This document shows, piece by piece, positions 35,503-47,200 of a stretch of 64,000 bases of DNA; position 1 is the first letter of the stretch; the number at the start of each line of letters is the position of its first letter. Both the position numbers and the translations under genes were made by a program. Location of the stretch: contig OY811978.1 in the NCBI GenBank assembly GCA_963681505.1, positions 7,362,586 through 7,426,585 on the forward strand, in the 5' to 3' direction. The notes beneath the pieces were generated by a model, which worked only from the letters and a program-made list of their open reading frames with translations, ran no database searches and was not told where the DNA came from. The stretch comes from Eunapius fragilis (lineage: Eukaryota; Porifera; Demospongiae; Spongillida; Spongillidae).

Positions 35503-35862
35503 CCACCTCCAGCTAACAGAAGAGACACAATGGCAGACATGCCAAGACCACGGCTACATGAAGAGGTGTGCTTCTAGTGAAGTCACAAGCATTTGGGTCA
35601 GCTTCAGTCTACATGTGTATGCATAGCCAGGTGTAAATGCACCATATACACAGCCCGTAGGTAGTATATAGTTCCCATGGCTACCACCCACCTGTGTAAG
35701 AAGGTACCGAGTGATGGTGAGGTCTCCCTTCTCCACAGCACAGTGGAGTGCTGTCTTGCCAGACTTGCTGTCTTGCATGTCCACATATGCATCCACCTGA
35801 GAGTTCACGTACCAGACAGTCTTGGTGACCACCCAACACAGCAACATGGAGAGGTGTGCGAC
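35503..35862 (-). pseudogene. NF-kB ankyrin exon copies, frameshifted (copy C)
   Basis: 35862-35692 has the same 5-base loss and 6-base gain as copy A at 11516-11686, and keeps [19 protein letters not shown]. 35606-35503 copies the next exon ([15 protein letters not shown]) with a one-base loss after HVAV. Both exons lie in the duplicated block with copy A. Confidence 0.8.
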
Positions 35863-35876
35863 CTGTGAGTGTGTGT

Positions 35877-35916
<40 letters not shown>

Positions 35917-37650
35917 CTTTTCATGACCAAGGTCACTACCAGCTTCAAAGATTAGTGAGTAAGGCTTTCTTGAAGAGTTGGTGCGAAGGTGGTGGTGTTG
36001 TGTGGTTGCGGCAAATTACGTAACCAATTGTTTTAATTAGTGTTTTGTTATTTAACGTGAAGGCATATTAGTACAGTGGTAAGTTGAGTTGAGTGGATCC
36101 TGTGTTCGTTTGGTAAATGTGCATTGGCACGTGGCAGGTAGTATCCCGATAGCATTATCGGCAGCTAGTACAACTTTTCCGACTACATCATGCATGCACA
36201 TTTTATGACTGAATAGCATCATAATTGCCGCGTTATCTCTGCCCACGCGTTTTGCCTAGCTGATCACCTTCAGATATCATCTATCATTGACTACGTGTAG
36301 TTGGAATTTATAATCAGTTGGGCCTAGCCAGCACTAGCAGACCTTAAATTGATTTGCTTCCATAATTATCTCCATGATCAGAACACCCGATCTTCCGTTC
36401 CGCTGAGGGTTTGAGATGAATTCACAATCAACTTTCACCATTTATGGAGCCAACAATACTACTAGTACATGTAACCATGTATAATACAGAGCCGGCTGGC
36501 TAGAGTGGAAAACAACGATCATTCATAGTTTTCGTGGGGTCTGATTAGCAGCGGCATCACTGCGTAAACTGTCATGGGTTGATATAAATTGCTTTGGCTA
36601 ATGTTGTCATTAACAGCACACCCCCTTGTTTGTACTTATGTTAGTAGGCGTCTCCAAACTATTTTAACGTCATTTTGACGTTGGGGGGGGGGGGGGGGGG
36701 AGGGGGTTCAGGCTCGTGACGTTATCCGATGTACTGACCAAAAAAATGGCGGCCGGCCTCCCACAACCTTCGATATCAATGACATTATGAGGGGGGGGGG
36801 GGGGGGGGTGTTATAATGAAACGTCAAAATGACGTTAACTTTTCCAAAATAGTTTGGAGACGCCCCCTTAAACGCACGGTACATTTGGTTTTGAACACGA
36901 ACACATCTTGATATGTATTCAGAAGTGGATGATAAAATGCAGGTCATCATCCCTAAATCCCATGGTAACATCCATGTAAATGTGAAAGAACCCCGATTTA
37001 ACAAATAAAGGATTCTTATTAATTAACCATACATGTAAAAACTTTTTCTGAGGCTTCCACGAAGCAATGTTCAGATCTATAAATCACTTCATATACCTAT
37101 ATGTGATCCTTTTGTTTAAACCAAGATGTGCAAGCATATGTAGTTATAACCGAAACTATCTCCACTGACTCACGCTGAAAGGATTCATTTTAACAAGACG
37201 ACGCCATTGCATGCCTCCATAGGTTTCAGTGGCAGATCCAGGAATTCGGCGAGGGGTGGGCGGGGGGGGGGGGGGGGGGGGTAATTAATGAAGGGGATAG
37301 GAGGAAGGGGTGCCATGTCCGAACTAGGGTATGGGGAGAGGTGCAGCATGTGCACTAAAGATAGAGCTAGGAGAAGCGCTGAACTCAAAACACCCATAGA
37401 TAATTATTTCATAATCATTATTGAGGGACCTCGCTGGATCCACCCTTGGATTTAGGCCTATGCTATATAGCGTTCAAATTACGAGCAAGCTTGTGAAAGC
37501 ATTTCTAAAACGATAAAAGTGGCGTCACTGAATGGCGTCCTCGTGTTCGCATTTAAAATGAGTCAGTGTAGATTTTCTCATTTAAAATGATCCTTCAGTG
37601 AGTCAGTGTAGATCATAGCGCCGGGTTTTAACTACATATGCTTGCAAATC
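35863..37650. other. Duplicated non-coding block, unit 2 copy
   Basis: Aligned with 11687-13229 and 48530-49620. It opens with a (GT)n run at 35870-35912. A G-rich insertion near 37258-37280 follows a CAGATCCAGGAATTCGG motif. No exon recognised. Confidence 0.7.
36644..36867. mobile_element. GGCGTCTCC-ended MITE in unit 2
   Basis: Inverted ends GGCGTCTCCAAACTATTTT flank G-rich runs and mirrored AACGTCATTTTGACGTT segments. Unit 1 reads CTATGTTATACGCACGG without an insert, and TTA is duplicated at the borders (36641-36643, 36868-36870). Confidence 0.75.
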
Positions 37651-37657
37651 TTGCATA

Positions 37658-37882
37658 GGCCATAGGTGGACCTTACCTCATAGGTGGACCTTACCCCATA
37701 ACCATAGGTGGACCTTACCCCATGGGTGGACCTTACCCCATAGGTGGACCTTACCCCATATATAGGTGGACCTTACCCCATAAGTGGAGCATACTTCATA
37801 GGTGGACCTTACCCCATAGGTGGACCTTACCCCACTTACCCCATAGGTGGACCTTATCCATAGGTGTACCTCATAGATGGAC
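37658..37882. repeat. 18-bp satellite, short array, unit 2
   Basis: About ten degenerate copies of the CATAGGTGGACCTTACC unit in the same position as the 2.7-kb array of unit 1. Confidence 0.9.
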
Positions 37883-38038
37883 CATTATAGTTATGTTGCA
37901 GCTAGTTCCTTGGTTGAGTATAATTGGAGTGTGTGTTGTTACTGACATCTTTAGAAATGTGCATTATATATTGAGAAGGTGGTGTGCAAAAATACACAAT
38001 GATACCTATATACATGATTAATGCCATTCCAGAGATGT
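37883..38038 (+). promoter_or_regulatory. Conserved 5' flank of receptor 2
   Basis: It matches 15933-16097 and 49696-49848, between the satellite and the first exon. Promoter/leader role is inferred from position and conservation. Confidence 0.4.
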
Positions 38039-38970
38039 ATGCTATTGTACACCAAATTTGTATGTCTACTTTCTCTCAGCCTCTTGGTAAGTTAGAGATA
38101 AGCACATGTCTATCTTCATGACCTCTGATGTCCTCTCCAGGGTCAGCTATCTTCACCACCAACCCCACTAATGTGACCACATGTCTGGGATCACCTGCTG
38201 TGTTCACATGTGTTGTCAATGAGGACAGTACAATAGTCTGGCTGATCATGCAGGACCACCTTTATCACAACCTCCCGGTACACTGCTCACTCCTGGTCCA
38301 GGTGCCCAGTCCATTCTGACAGTACCTGGTATTAATGCAGCATCTGTTCAGTGTTACTACCTACCATCTGGATCACTAACTAGTGTCTTCAGTTCTACTG
38401 CCTACTTATCAGTGCAAGGTTTGTAGTTGAGAGTATCCATTTGCTCCATCACTTCCACATATTCCTTCAGCTTCTCCTGCTCCTCCCACTAACCTAATCA
38501 CTACTCCAATTAATGCTACCTCCGCTAAGCTGACCTGGTTACCACCATCTGCCCAGTCCCCATCCCTCCTCTCCTATGTAGTGGAGGTGAGGAATGGAAG
38601 TGGAGTACTAGTGTACAGAGGGACAGACAGAGGACCAGAGGTGACCATCACCACACCAGACCCATGTGACCAGTATGAGGCAACTGTTGCCTCTCAGTAC
38701 GTGATGCCAAACCTCACCTGCACTGGCAATGGTAGTCCAAGCAAACCTTTAGGAGTTGGTGAGCTATTACATTACAGTGGTACTTATGTGTACGCTCAAC
38801 AATACAAATTCTAATCACAAAATACCTGTACACAAATTTCATGTGAAGACTTATCATGGTGAACCAATACGTTTTTAAAAAGTCTATAAACTATGGAATG
38901 AAAAGTGTGTTTTTAATAAGCTGTCCAGATTATAATCTTCACAGTGCTTGCTAAACGGCTAGTTGTAACA

Positions 38971-39076
38971 CAGTGGTGTATCCAGGATCCATTCACAAGG
39001 GGGTCAGGATAATAAAATGGTAAACTAGCAAGTATCCTGGTTTACCCAACACGAACGAACCCTAGATCCGCTACTG
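38971..39076. repeat. Small CAGTGG-ended MITE, unit 2
   Basis: Paralogue of 19543-19649, with diverged ends CAGTGGTGTATCCAG and GATCCGCTACTG. Confidence 0.65.
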
Positions 39077-39336
39077 TTAAATGTTATGTGCATGTAGAGT
39101 AGTTAGGTAGGTGTATGTACATTTGATATGTGCACATTTCCTATATATACCTGCTGCAATGAACACACTGCAATATACCTGCTGCAATGAACACACTGCT
39201 GTTGAGTGATTTGATAGCCACAGGGTTACTCAAAAGGTATATTAATTGCAGCATCCATCTCTTCCTTAGTAAGGATGCTTGTTTCTTTAAGTTTTAAAGT
39301 TCACAGCAGTCAAATCAGATACATGTACAGATGGCA

Positions 39337-39500
39337 ATTTAGACAATAGCGGGAGTGATTCGCGCAATCTGATTGGTCAATTGCAGGTGTCTAAGTGTCA
39401 GTGGGGGGATTCTAAGTGCCCCGGACACTTAGAATCCCTCCCGTTATCGTTATCGCGTTGCGCGATAATGTATTCGTTGCTACGTTGCTATTGTCTAAAT
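39337..39500. repeat. MITE D, complete copy in unit 2
   Basis: A perfect 14-bp terminal inverted repeat ATTTAGACAATAGC / GCTATTGTCTAAAT bounds 164 bp, with an internal hairpin around GTGCCCCGGACAC. Confidence 0.85.
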
Positions 39501-39501
39501 T

Positions 39502-39634
39502 GGTTAAACACTGAAACCGAGCTAGGGATTTAGAATCCCCCCTTAGTAGCGCCCTCGCTACCGTTGGGGACGCTACAGCCCAGGGCCTTCGGGGATTCTA
39601 AATCACGTAGATCCCTTGGTTTCAGTGTCTAACC
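39502..39634. repeat. MITE E, directly abutting MITE D
   Basis: Ends GGTTAAACACTGAAACC and GGTTTCAGTGTCTAACC are inverted repeats with one mismatch, around a GC-rich hairpin (GATTTAGAATCCCC / GGGGATTCTAAATC). It is missing from unit 1 at this place. Confidence 0.85.
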
Positions 39635-40014
39635 TATATGTATAAAATTTATATGGTTACCTCTTGAATACCAAGTTTGATTTCCATAACACATCCACCA
39701 CATCTGCGCTTAGTTGGGCGTAGCCCGACCTTCGCGTATTGGCGCAGGTCTATTCACCGCTGTCAATGTACTCACATATTTAAAAATCAATCTCCTTGAC
39801 AGTTGTCCTGATTGGTCACTTCTCTTGTCCCTACTGTGCCAGTGTAGGGCCAAATCACCACACATGTACAAGTGTTTGCATTTTCTGAATGGTATCATGT
39901 TTGTGTATGTGACAAGCCAGGAGTGGAGTGGTATTCTTAGCATAGCAAAGACCACAGCTGCAACACACAGGCTTCATAGCTTTGTGCCATTACCATTGAA
40001 TGCAAAGGCTTTTG

Positions 40015-40815
40015 CTGCATACCTCTATACTGCCCCTCCCACACCATGGCATGGACCTGTGCCTCTATACTGCCCCTCCCACACCATGGCAGGGACCTGT
40101 GCCTCTATGCTGCCCCTCCCACACCATGGCAGGGACCTGTGCCTCTATGCTACCCCTCCCACACCATGGCAGGGACCTGTGCCTCTATGCTGCCCCTCCC
40201 ACACCATGGCAGGGACCTGTGCCTCTATGCTGCCCCTCCCACACCATGACAGGGACCTGTGCCTCTATGCTGCCCCTCCCACACCATGGCAGGGACCTGT
40301 GCCTCTATGCTGCCCCTCCCACACCATGGCATGGACCTGTGCCTCTATGATGCCCCTCCCACCCCATGGCAGGGACCTGTGCCTCTATGCTGCCCCTTCC
40401 ACCCCATGGCAGGGACCTGTGCCTCTATGCTGCCCCTCCCACACCATGGCAGGGACCTGTGCCTCTATGCTGCCCCTCCCACACCATGGCAGGGACCTGT
40501 GCCTCTATGCTGCCCCTCCCACACCATGGCAGGGACCTGTGTCTCTATGCTGCCCCTCCCACACCATGGCAGGGACCTGTGCCTCTATGCTGCCCCTCCC
40601 ACACCATGGCAGGGACCTGTGCCTCTATGCTGCCCCTCCCACACCATGGAAGGGACCTGTGTCTCTATGCTGCCCCTCCCACACCATGGCAGGGACCTGT
40701 GCCTCTATGCTGCCCCTCCCACACCATGGCAGAGACCTGTGCCTCTATGCTGCCCCTCCCACACCATGGGACCTGTGTCTCTATGCTGCCCCTCCCACAC
40801 CATGGCAGGGACCTG
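40015..40815. repeat. 40-bp minisatellite in receptor 2 intron 3
   Basis: About 20 copies of the same unit as 20395-21245. Array lengths differ between the paralogues. Confidence 0.97.
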
Positions 40816-41461
40816 TGCATGTCTAGTGGCAATGAAGTACCACTCACCACAAATAGGCCTGGATGTTAGCATAAAGGATAGGTTTAGCATGGCAAAGACC
40901 AGGAATGCCATACTCACCAGGACATCCATCTTTGGCAACTGTAATCATAACATAGTGGCTGGTACCAAATATGTCTTATTGCATTATTACAAAGCATATG
41001 TATGGTGTTAAACATTTTATTAGTAAAAGACTGTACATAGCAAAGTCTTTTTAATCAGACTGTCTTCCCTTTCAATCACACTGTTTTTGGTTGTCACATT
41101 GACATCACCTGGTCTGCCAAATCATGCCTACATGTTTGTATGCACATAGCTGCGTACCAGGGTATGTGGTGCTCTATGTCCCTTTATCATAGCCTTTCCC
41201 TTTCAGCTCCACCCTCACCTGTTCAGCCCACCACCTCACTTGTGTTCCCCATGGCCCCACATGATGATGTCATTGTGAATATATCTCCGCCTGTACATGA
41301 GTGCATATTGTAAAGGAGCACCACATGAAGTGTCAGGATGTTATGATGTCACATCCTTTGCTTTTGCATTTGCATATGAATGAAGTCCACTTAAGTCCTA
41401 TGAAAAAGCCTATTTTATTTACTACCTGCTTGAGGCAATAGAGGGTATCAAAGGTCACATA

Positions 41462-41697
41462 CCTCCCATATGACCTCCCACTTATCCCATGTGACCTCCC
41501 ATGTCACCTCCCATGTGACCTCCCATGTGACCTCCCATGTGACCTCCCATATCACCTCCCATGTGACCTCCCATGTCACCTCCCATGTGACCTCCCATGT
41601 GACCTCCCATGTGACCTCCCATGTGACCTCCCATATCACCTCCCATGTGACCTCCCATGTGACCTCCCATATCACCTCCCATGTGACCTCCCATGTG
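41462..41697. repeat. 12-bp minisatellite in receptor 2 intron 4
   Basis: About 20 copies of CCCATGTGACCT with CCCATATCACCT variants. Confidence 0.97.
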
Positions 41698-42026
41698 TGC
41701 TTCATTACTGCCAGAAGTTCACAACATGAGTTCTCTGGGACATTGGGTTACACCTTGCAGATAACATTTGGTACTTCAATCATTATCTTCTTCTTGTACT
41801 CCATCATCTGTTAATGTCTAGGGTATATTGAGAGTAGGAGAGGGGGGAGGATGTATAGGTGGGAGACCCCAAGGTCCACATCCCCTCCTTCATCCAAACT
41901 GTCCCATATACGTACTGTTATATGTACATATTTTTAAGTGTACATACAACAATAATACGTGATTAGTGGACCAAATTACATTAGGAAGAATTATGTGTTA
42001 CAATCAAGTCTTCAATATTGTAATGG

Positions 42027-42201
42027 CATGGGCGTCCCCGGGGGGGGGGCCATGGCGCCCCCCCCCCCCCCCCCCTTGTTTACATACATGCGCACCCCCC
42101 CCCCCCCCCCCCACTGGTTGAATCGGCTGAAAGCGGAGAACGTATACGCGGCTGTCAAATGGCGCCCCCCCCCCCTTCCAGAAAAGCTGAGGACGCCCAT
42201 G
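42027..42201. mobile_element. 175-bp CATGGGCGTCC-ended MITE just upstream of receptor 2 exon 5
   Basis: 11-bp inverted ends CATGGGCGTCC / GGACGCCCATG are flanked by the direct repeat AATGG (42022-42026, 42202-42206). Receptor 1 reads GTAATGGTCCAATGTC at the same site, the empty allele. The interior has several C runs of 10-20. It ends 24 bp before the exon. Confidence 0.9.
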
Positions 42202-43835
42202 AATGGTCCAATGTCTACTTTCAGTTTCAATCAGGAGTGTGCTACTACAAGATAGTGGCCATATCTGGGTCTAATGTACTCACATTTCCATCTGTGAAGC
42301 CACTCCCACAAAATGGAGGCCAGTTCAACATCACTATTTCTTTGCCTCCCAACAAACACTTCACCTCACCATCACTGCATCTAATGGTTATGGAAACACC
42401 ACCTCCTCAGTTTTCATAAGTGAGTAGTCTCTCATTGTACCACAGGAAATAACAGTCCATTACAATATTTGTTGCTTTATGGTTCTAGGTACATTTGGTG
42501 TTATTGCTATCTCTGACAACACCTCATCTCCCACTGGACTGGTGTGTCTCTTCAACCCTGGCTCCCTGGCCACAGGATGTTTGGTGTATCTAACAGACAC
42601 AGCTACTGGTACAAGATACTGCAGAGTGGTTGGGAGATCATTGGACACACCAGTCAACATTTCTCTATGTCCCTACTCCCGTAACAATGGTCCTCTAAGT
42701 ACAGGGGAGTATTCAGTTATGGTCTACGCCATAGAGAATGATGGAAGTGTGTCATCAGTACCAGCTATTACTGGAGTGGTGGTGGATATATTTGGACCAT
42801 CTACCATGTCACCAGGTATGTGTGTGTGCATGCATGTGTGCTTTTATCATTCTATTTTTAGAACCTTCTCCTAGCACATCCAGCACTTCATCTTCATCTC
42901 TAGGTATATCCATTACTGTAGTTGTGAGCTATACAAATTGGACATCACATGATGTTGTCAATTTATGTAATAGTTGTGTACATGTCATGTGCATATAGTG
43001 TGTCTGTGCACAGGGTATCCTTATGTACATTGAGGGTTAGAATGATTGTCTTTTCAGAGTGCTAATTCATTTCTTATGATAATAATACAGATAGCGGTGT
43101 ATCAGTGATATTATGACAACACACATGTACATAATTTATGTACTCTTATGAGAATTGATATGTGACAACTCAATAATCATTTCACACAGGTGTCATTACT
43201 GGAGGAGTGGTTGGAGGAATTGCTGGTACCATCACCATCATCATCATCACCATCACCACCATCACTGTAGCTGTTATCCTCATACATCACTACAATAAAA
43301 TAATCAGCGGAACAAAGAAAATGGATGGTAATCCATGTTGGTCAATTACTGGTCATTTCAATCCCATCACTCATTGGTGTACTGTGTATCAATTTATTAA
43401 TAGTGGTTTGGAAATGAATAAATCCATACAATTAGTGTTCGTTTTACTCACAGATATGGTGGCGACCAACATGATGGATACATACCAAGATTTGCCTACA
43501 TGTAAGGATATATATCATTGTAATTATTATTATCTTCCTCATCCCATTACAGCAGCTAATCCAGCTTATGCTGCAAGGCAAGATGTTATGACAAAACAGT
43601 GCCATCATACTTCAAGTTGACTCATAGCACAAGTACTGCTGTGGTGAATGTACAAGTTCATATTTGTAATATCGATATTATGTATTTTGTTTGTGTGCAA
43701 ATTATAGATGTTTGTGTTTTTATGGATCAAGAGTCAAGTTGTGCATGTATCATTTTACAGAAGTGCAGCTCTGTACTGATAAATGATCACCAACTTATAC
43801 CTTATCCTTTTTATAGAAGTTTAAAAGAATTTTCC

Positions 43836-44114
43836 AAGAACTAAAATTCTCTATTTGAGAAAGTGGTGTAAAATGGAAGAAACCAAGGGTCTAATAATAA
43901 GGCAAAATGTAATAGTCCTATATTTAGCATGTTTGTAGGACATCAATGTAATAGTCCTATATTTAGCATGTTTGTAGGACATTAATGTAATACTCCTATA
44001 TTTAGCATGTTTGTAGGACATTATATAGTTTTGTGTGCAAAATATAGGACTATCCATTTTCCCTTATTATTTTGTTTCTTTCCTTCAAATCCAATATGCC
44101 GCCAACTTTCTCGG
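43836..44114. repeat. Diverged MITE A in the 3' flank of receptor 2
   Basis: Orthologous in position to 24961-25195 but with an internal triplication of an AATAGTCCTATATTTAGCAT unit (43905-44025). Confidence 0.75.
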
Positions 44115-44912
44115 GTATATAATAGTTTATCATGCGTTTGTTTTCTTCATGTTATATATAACATAATAACTAGAATAAAACCATTAGTGGTGTTACTCAT
44201 CATTCTCACACCCTCATCCATAGATACTGCACTTCCACATTGGGAAATTAGACGCCCACCAACCCCCCCCCCCCCCCCCCCCTCCATCATCATTTGGGGA
44301 TCCTGATATACCACCATATATAATTAGGAATCAGGGGACACATAGGCTGAGGGTGGAGGTGGGGCCTGCTGCAACTATATTATGGGCATTCATATAAGCT
44401 AGTATTAAGTACAAATTGCTTAGGTTCAAATTTGTCAAAACGTCATAGCCAGTTATATTGCAGGAGGGGGAGGGTGTGCTCTGATGTGAAGGCACGAGGG
44501 GCATCCACTTGTGGTCTTGGAGTGGTCGAGTGGTGTCTTCATGTGGCTGTGCATCTGCTGATTTTAAACTGAGGTCAGAGGATACAACACTATCATTAGC
44601 TAAACGCTCCTCAAATTCTGGTTACATTGGTGATTTCAATAAAATCTTCTGTCATGAAAATGTTCTTAAACTGGTGTTGTTGAGTAATAGCTTTCAGCTC
44701 TTGGAAATAAATTTTAGAATCTTCTTTATCAATAGAAACAAAGAGTGCAGCAATATTCAAAATCACATCTAATACAAAGTCTACACTATAAAAAATTGTA
44801 AACTCAGAAAAGGAAGAACTCTAATAAAATACACGCACTTATATGCAAGCAGCGTGAGTGGTTGAGAAGTCCATGAGTGAGTAGGCAGTGATCAGTGAAC
44901 AGGGACACATCA
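44115..44912. other. Shared intergenic region, unit 2
   Basis: Aligned with 25196-26056. It contains a C run at 44264-44282. No exon recognised. Confidence 0.6.
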
Positions 44913-45376
44913 TCAGGAGTGTGTAGTGGCAAGAGATGGATAAGGATCTTGGTCAGCAGACAGGATGTGGGTGTGGTGATATTCATGGCCTGTTGGTGGA
45001 GGCAAAGACAAGGCTTAGGAGTCAGGTGTAGGTAGGAGGAGGTGCAATGACATCATACTAAACATTCACCAAGATTTATCTCAGGGGGAAATGGATGGGG
45101 AGGAGGTATGAAATTGTTAAAATGTCCACCAAGGGGTAAATTTACATCCTGCATACAATGGGTCACCAGTGGTCCATAGTACACCAGACCTCTCTTGTCA
45201 TAAGTAATATATGGGACAGTGTCAGTGAAATCACTCATCTGGGTAGCTTTTCAAGTTTTGATTTTTCGTGAACTGCAAAGAGTTTCTATCAAATGGTCCT
45301 TACACATCGAAAATTGGACTACATGTATCATAAAGACATAAGGCAATGAATGTAATTAAGTATCACTGTCCCATAT

Positions 45377-46472
45377 CGGAAGTCTCGCTAGAGACTTTGA
45401 CCCCGACTATGAATTTAATTAAAATCCCGCGACCCTACCGTAGCAGGGGCGGATCCAGGATTTTTGAAAGGGGGGGCTTATTATAAAAAAGTTGTATTCT
45501 AAATGGGGCACTAATTAAATACCATTTCGGTTCAAGTAGGAACGATGCTTCACTTTGTGCGCATAAGTTAATACAGGTATAGCATTATAAAAATACATGC
45601 AGTGAGCGCGTATATACATGTAGTTAATTAGTCGTAATTATTTTCGTTACTTATCCGAAAGGGGGGTGGGGGCTACAGCCCCCATAGCCTCCCCCCCCCC
45701 CCCCCCCCCCCCCCCCGGATCCGCCTCTGCGTAGCTTCGCGCCCGACGATCGGATCGTCTAACTTGTTACGGCAATCGATCTAGAAGTCAAAACTGAGTA
45801 GTTTCGTTTTTGTTTCACGTCGTAGAACCGCGTGGTTGTCGAGAACGAAAAATACTGCTGTCCTCGTTCCCCTTCCAAAAATAATGGGTCGTCTGCTTCT
45901 TCTGCTTCTTCTTCTTGAGAACTCATAACTCGGGACAGGAACACTTTTAAGCCATGAAAATTGCACCAATAGCTTTAGAATTTGCTGGAGGACTCGCCTT
46001 AGTCGATGTTAGGCTTTCATACACAAAAGCCTAAAAGCCTATATACGGTCTTATCAATTCTAATTAAGCAAAAGTACCTAGAAAATTTTCACAATACGTC
46101 TGGATTGAATTATATCGATTAAATGAAAGGGGGAAACCTGCGGTGCAACAGTGATTTGGGTGTTAAAAAAAATTAAGGAAACAAGTAAATAAACACATTC
46201 TCTCTGAGAAAGTTGGTGGGATATAGGTTTTGCAGGCAAATAGTATACTGGTGTAAAAAGCAAGGAAACAAGTTTTATCAGAAGGGAAAATGTAGTAGTC
46301 CTATATTTAGCACAGAAACAGCATATGCCTTAGTCGAAGTGTGATAAATATAGGACTATTACATTTTCCCTTCTGATAAAACTTGTTTCCTTGCTTTTTA
46401 CACCAGTATACTATTTGCCTGCAAAACCTATATCCCACCAACTTTCTCAGAGAGAATGTTTTTATTTACTTG
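45377..46472. mobile_element. B plus MITE A composite in the NF-kB relic
   Basis: It starts CGGAAGTCTCGCTAGAGACT and ends in MITE A (46182-46472). The intact gene reads CCTGTATATTATTTAACACT through the same site (about 30190-30210). The B part is interrupted by the MITE at 45444-45729. Confidence 0.85.
45444..45729. mobile_element. CAGGGGCGGATCC-ended MITE nested in B
   Basis: Ends CAGGGGCGGATCC / GGATCCGCCTCTG, 286 bp, with the 5-bp direct repeat CGTAG at 45439-45443 and 45730-45734. The B copy at 57040-57060 (CTACCGTAGCTTCG) is the empty site. The interior has a C run of about 30. Confidence 0.9.
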
Positions 46473-46945
46473 TATTATTTAACACTCTATGCAGCACCAA
46501 ATGGTGAGTGTATTAATGTTGCGTGTACATGTATCAGCACTGTGGAGGTGGCCATTAGTGACACGTACCTGGTGGGAGTTATTGAGGCAGTCAACCACTG
46601 GGGTCTCAGATGGAGGCAGCTGAGGCAAGACATCCAGCAACTGGAGGACCACGTCCTGATGGTTGTGAATGGTGGTTAAATGGAGGGCACTAAATAGGAG
46701 GACACGAGTGAGAAAAATAAGGGATTTGCTATTGGATAGTATTTTTTAATGAGTTGACCCCTTTTCACACCATGAAAACATCCTTCTCACGACACCATCA
46801 CGATGCTTCTTCATTACGCACATACATACCACACTCCTTACACTTCTGCTGTTGATACTCTCCCATGGATATCAATGGTATTATAATAAGTAACAGTCGT
46901 ACACATGGCATGTGTAGGATATCATTTCATAGGACCAGGTTCAAA

Positions 46946-46946
46946 T

Positions 46947-46981
<35 letters not shown>

Positions 46982-46990
46982 CACACACAT
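46946..46990. repeat. (AC)n tract
   Basis: Simple repeat of about 40 bases. Confidence 0.9.
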
Positions 46991-47059
46991 GCTGCTGCCT
47001 TGCATCTATGCTGCAAGGGGGACTGTTTCTGCCAGGACTACGTTACCTTGTGGTGGCAA

Positions 47060-47200
47060 GAAGTTAATTACAAGGTCCATCGTGTAACTGCAGCAAGCAT
47101 GTCTGAAGGTTCTGTAGTAGTGGAGGTGGAAGCAGAAAAGGTTGGAGATGGGATCCCACTTGCAGTGGGGTCTTACGGAAACTGGGGCAGAGATATCTAA
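47060..47200 (+). pseudogene. Retroelement polymerase C-terminal fragment
   Basis: The plus-strand frame includes EAEKVGDGIPLAVGSYGNWG, comparable to VPLVAETYGAWG in the fragment at 6089-6289. The stop follows shortly after and no flanking domains are found. Confidence 0.45.

Larger units (their letters stand above)
38039..43620 (+). pseudogene. Receptor 2: Ig/FN3 transmembrane gene with three one-base deletions
   Basis: Exons: 38039-38086, 38141-38418, 38471-38758 (FN3, intact, with three extra bases at its donor), 41207-41292, 42225-42419, 42489-42815, 42862-42903, 43190-43327 (transmembrane), 43454-43501, 43553-43620 (stop). Layout and tail (TYQDL, NPAYAAR) match receptor 1. Single bases are missing in the signal-peptide exon (TCAGCCTCTTG for TCAGCCATCTTG), the Ig exon (near 38250, giving a stop at about 38320) and the second FN3 exon (CACTTCACC for CACTTCAACC, about 42362). 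The intron 4 donor is GTACAT in place of GTAAGT. The late exons, including the transmembrane one, are intact. Probably dead, unless these are assembly errors. Confidence 0.75.
44913..46860 (-). pseudogene. NF-kB-like relic with large internal deletions
   Basis: 46689-46569 keeps the 121-base ankyrin exon with both splice sites ([20 protein letters not shown]). 44989-44913 keeps the terminal exon (ACAG/GCCATGAATATC... to stop). A GAAGTGTAAGGAGTGTG piece near 46840 matches the candidate exon at 33832. All exons between are missing. Homology jumps from the position of 26219 to that of 29890 at about 45075, and from about 30465 to 33810 near 46750. The remaining intron is filled by the A+B element at 45377-46472. 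Confidence 0.75.

Noticed and set aside
39714-41011. Frame of 370 residues
   Set aside because: 40-bp minisatellite in receptor 2 intron 3, with unique sequence only at its start.
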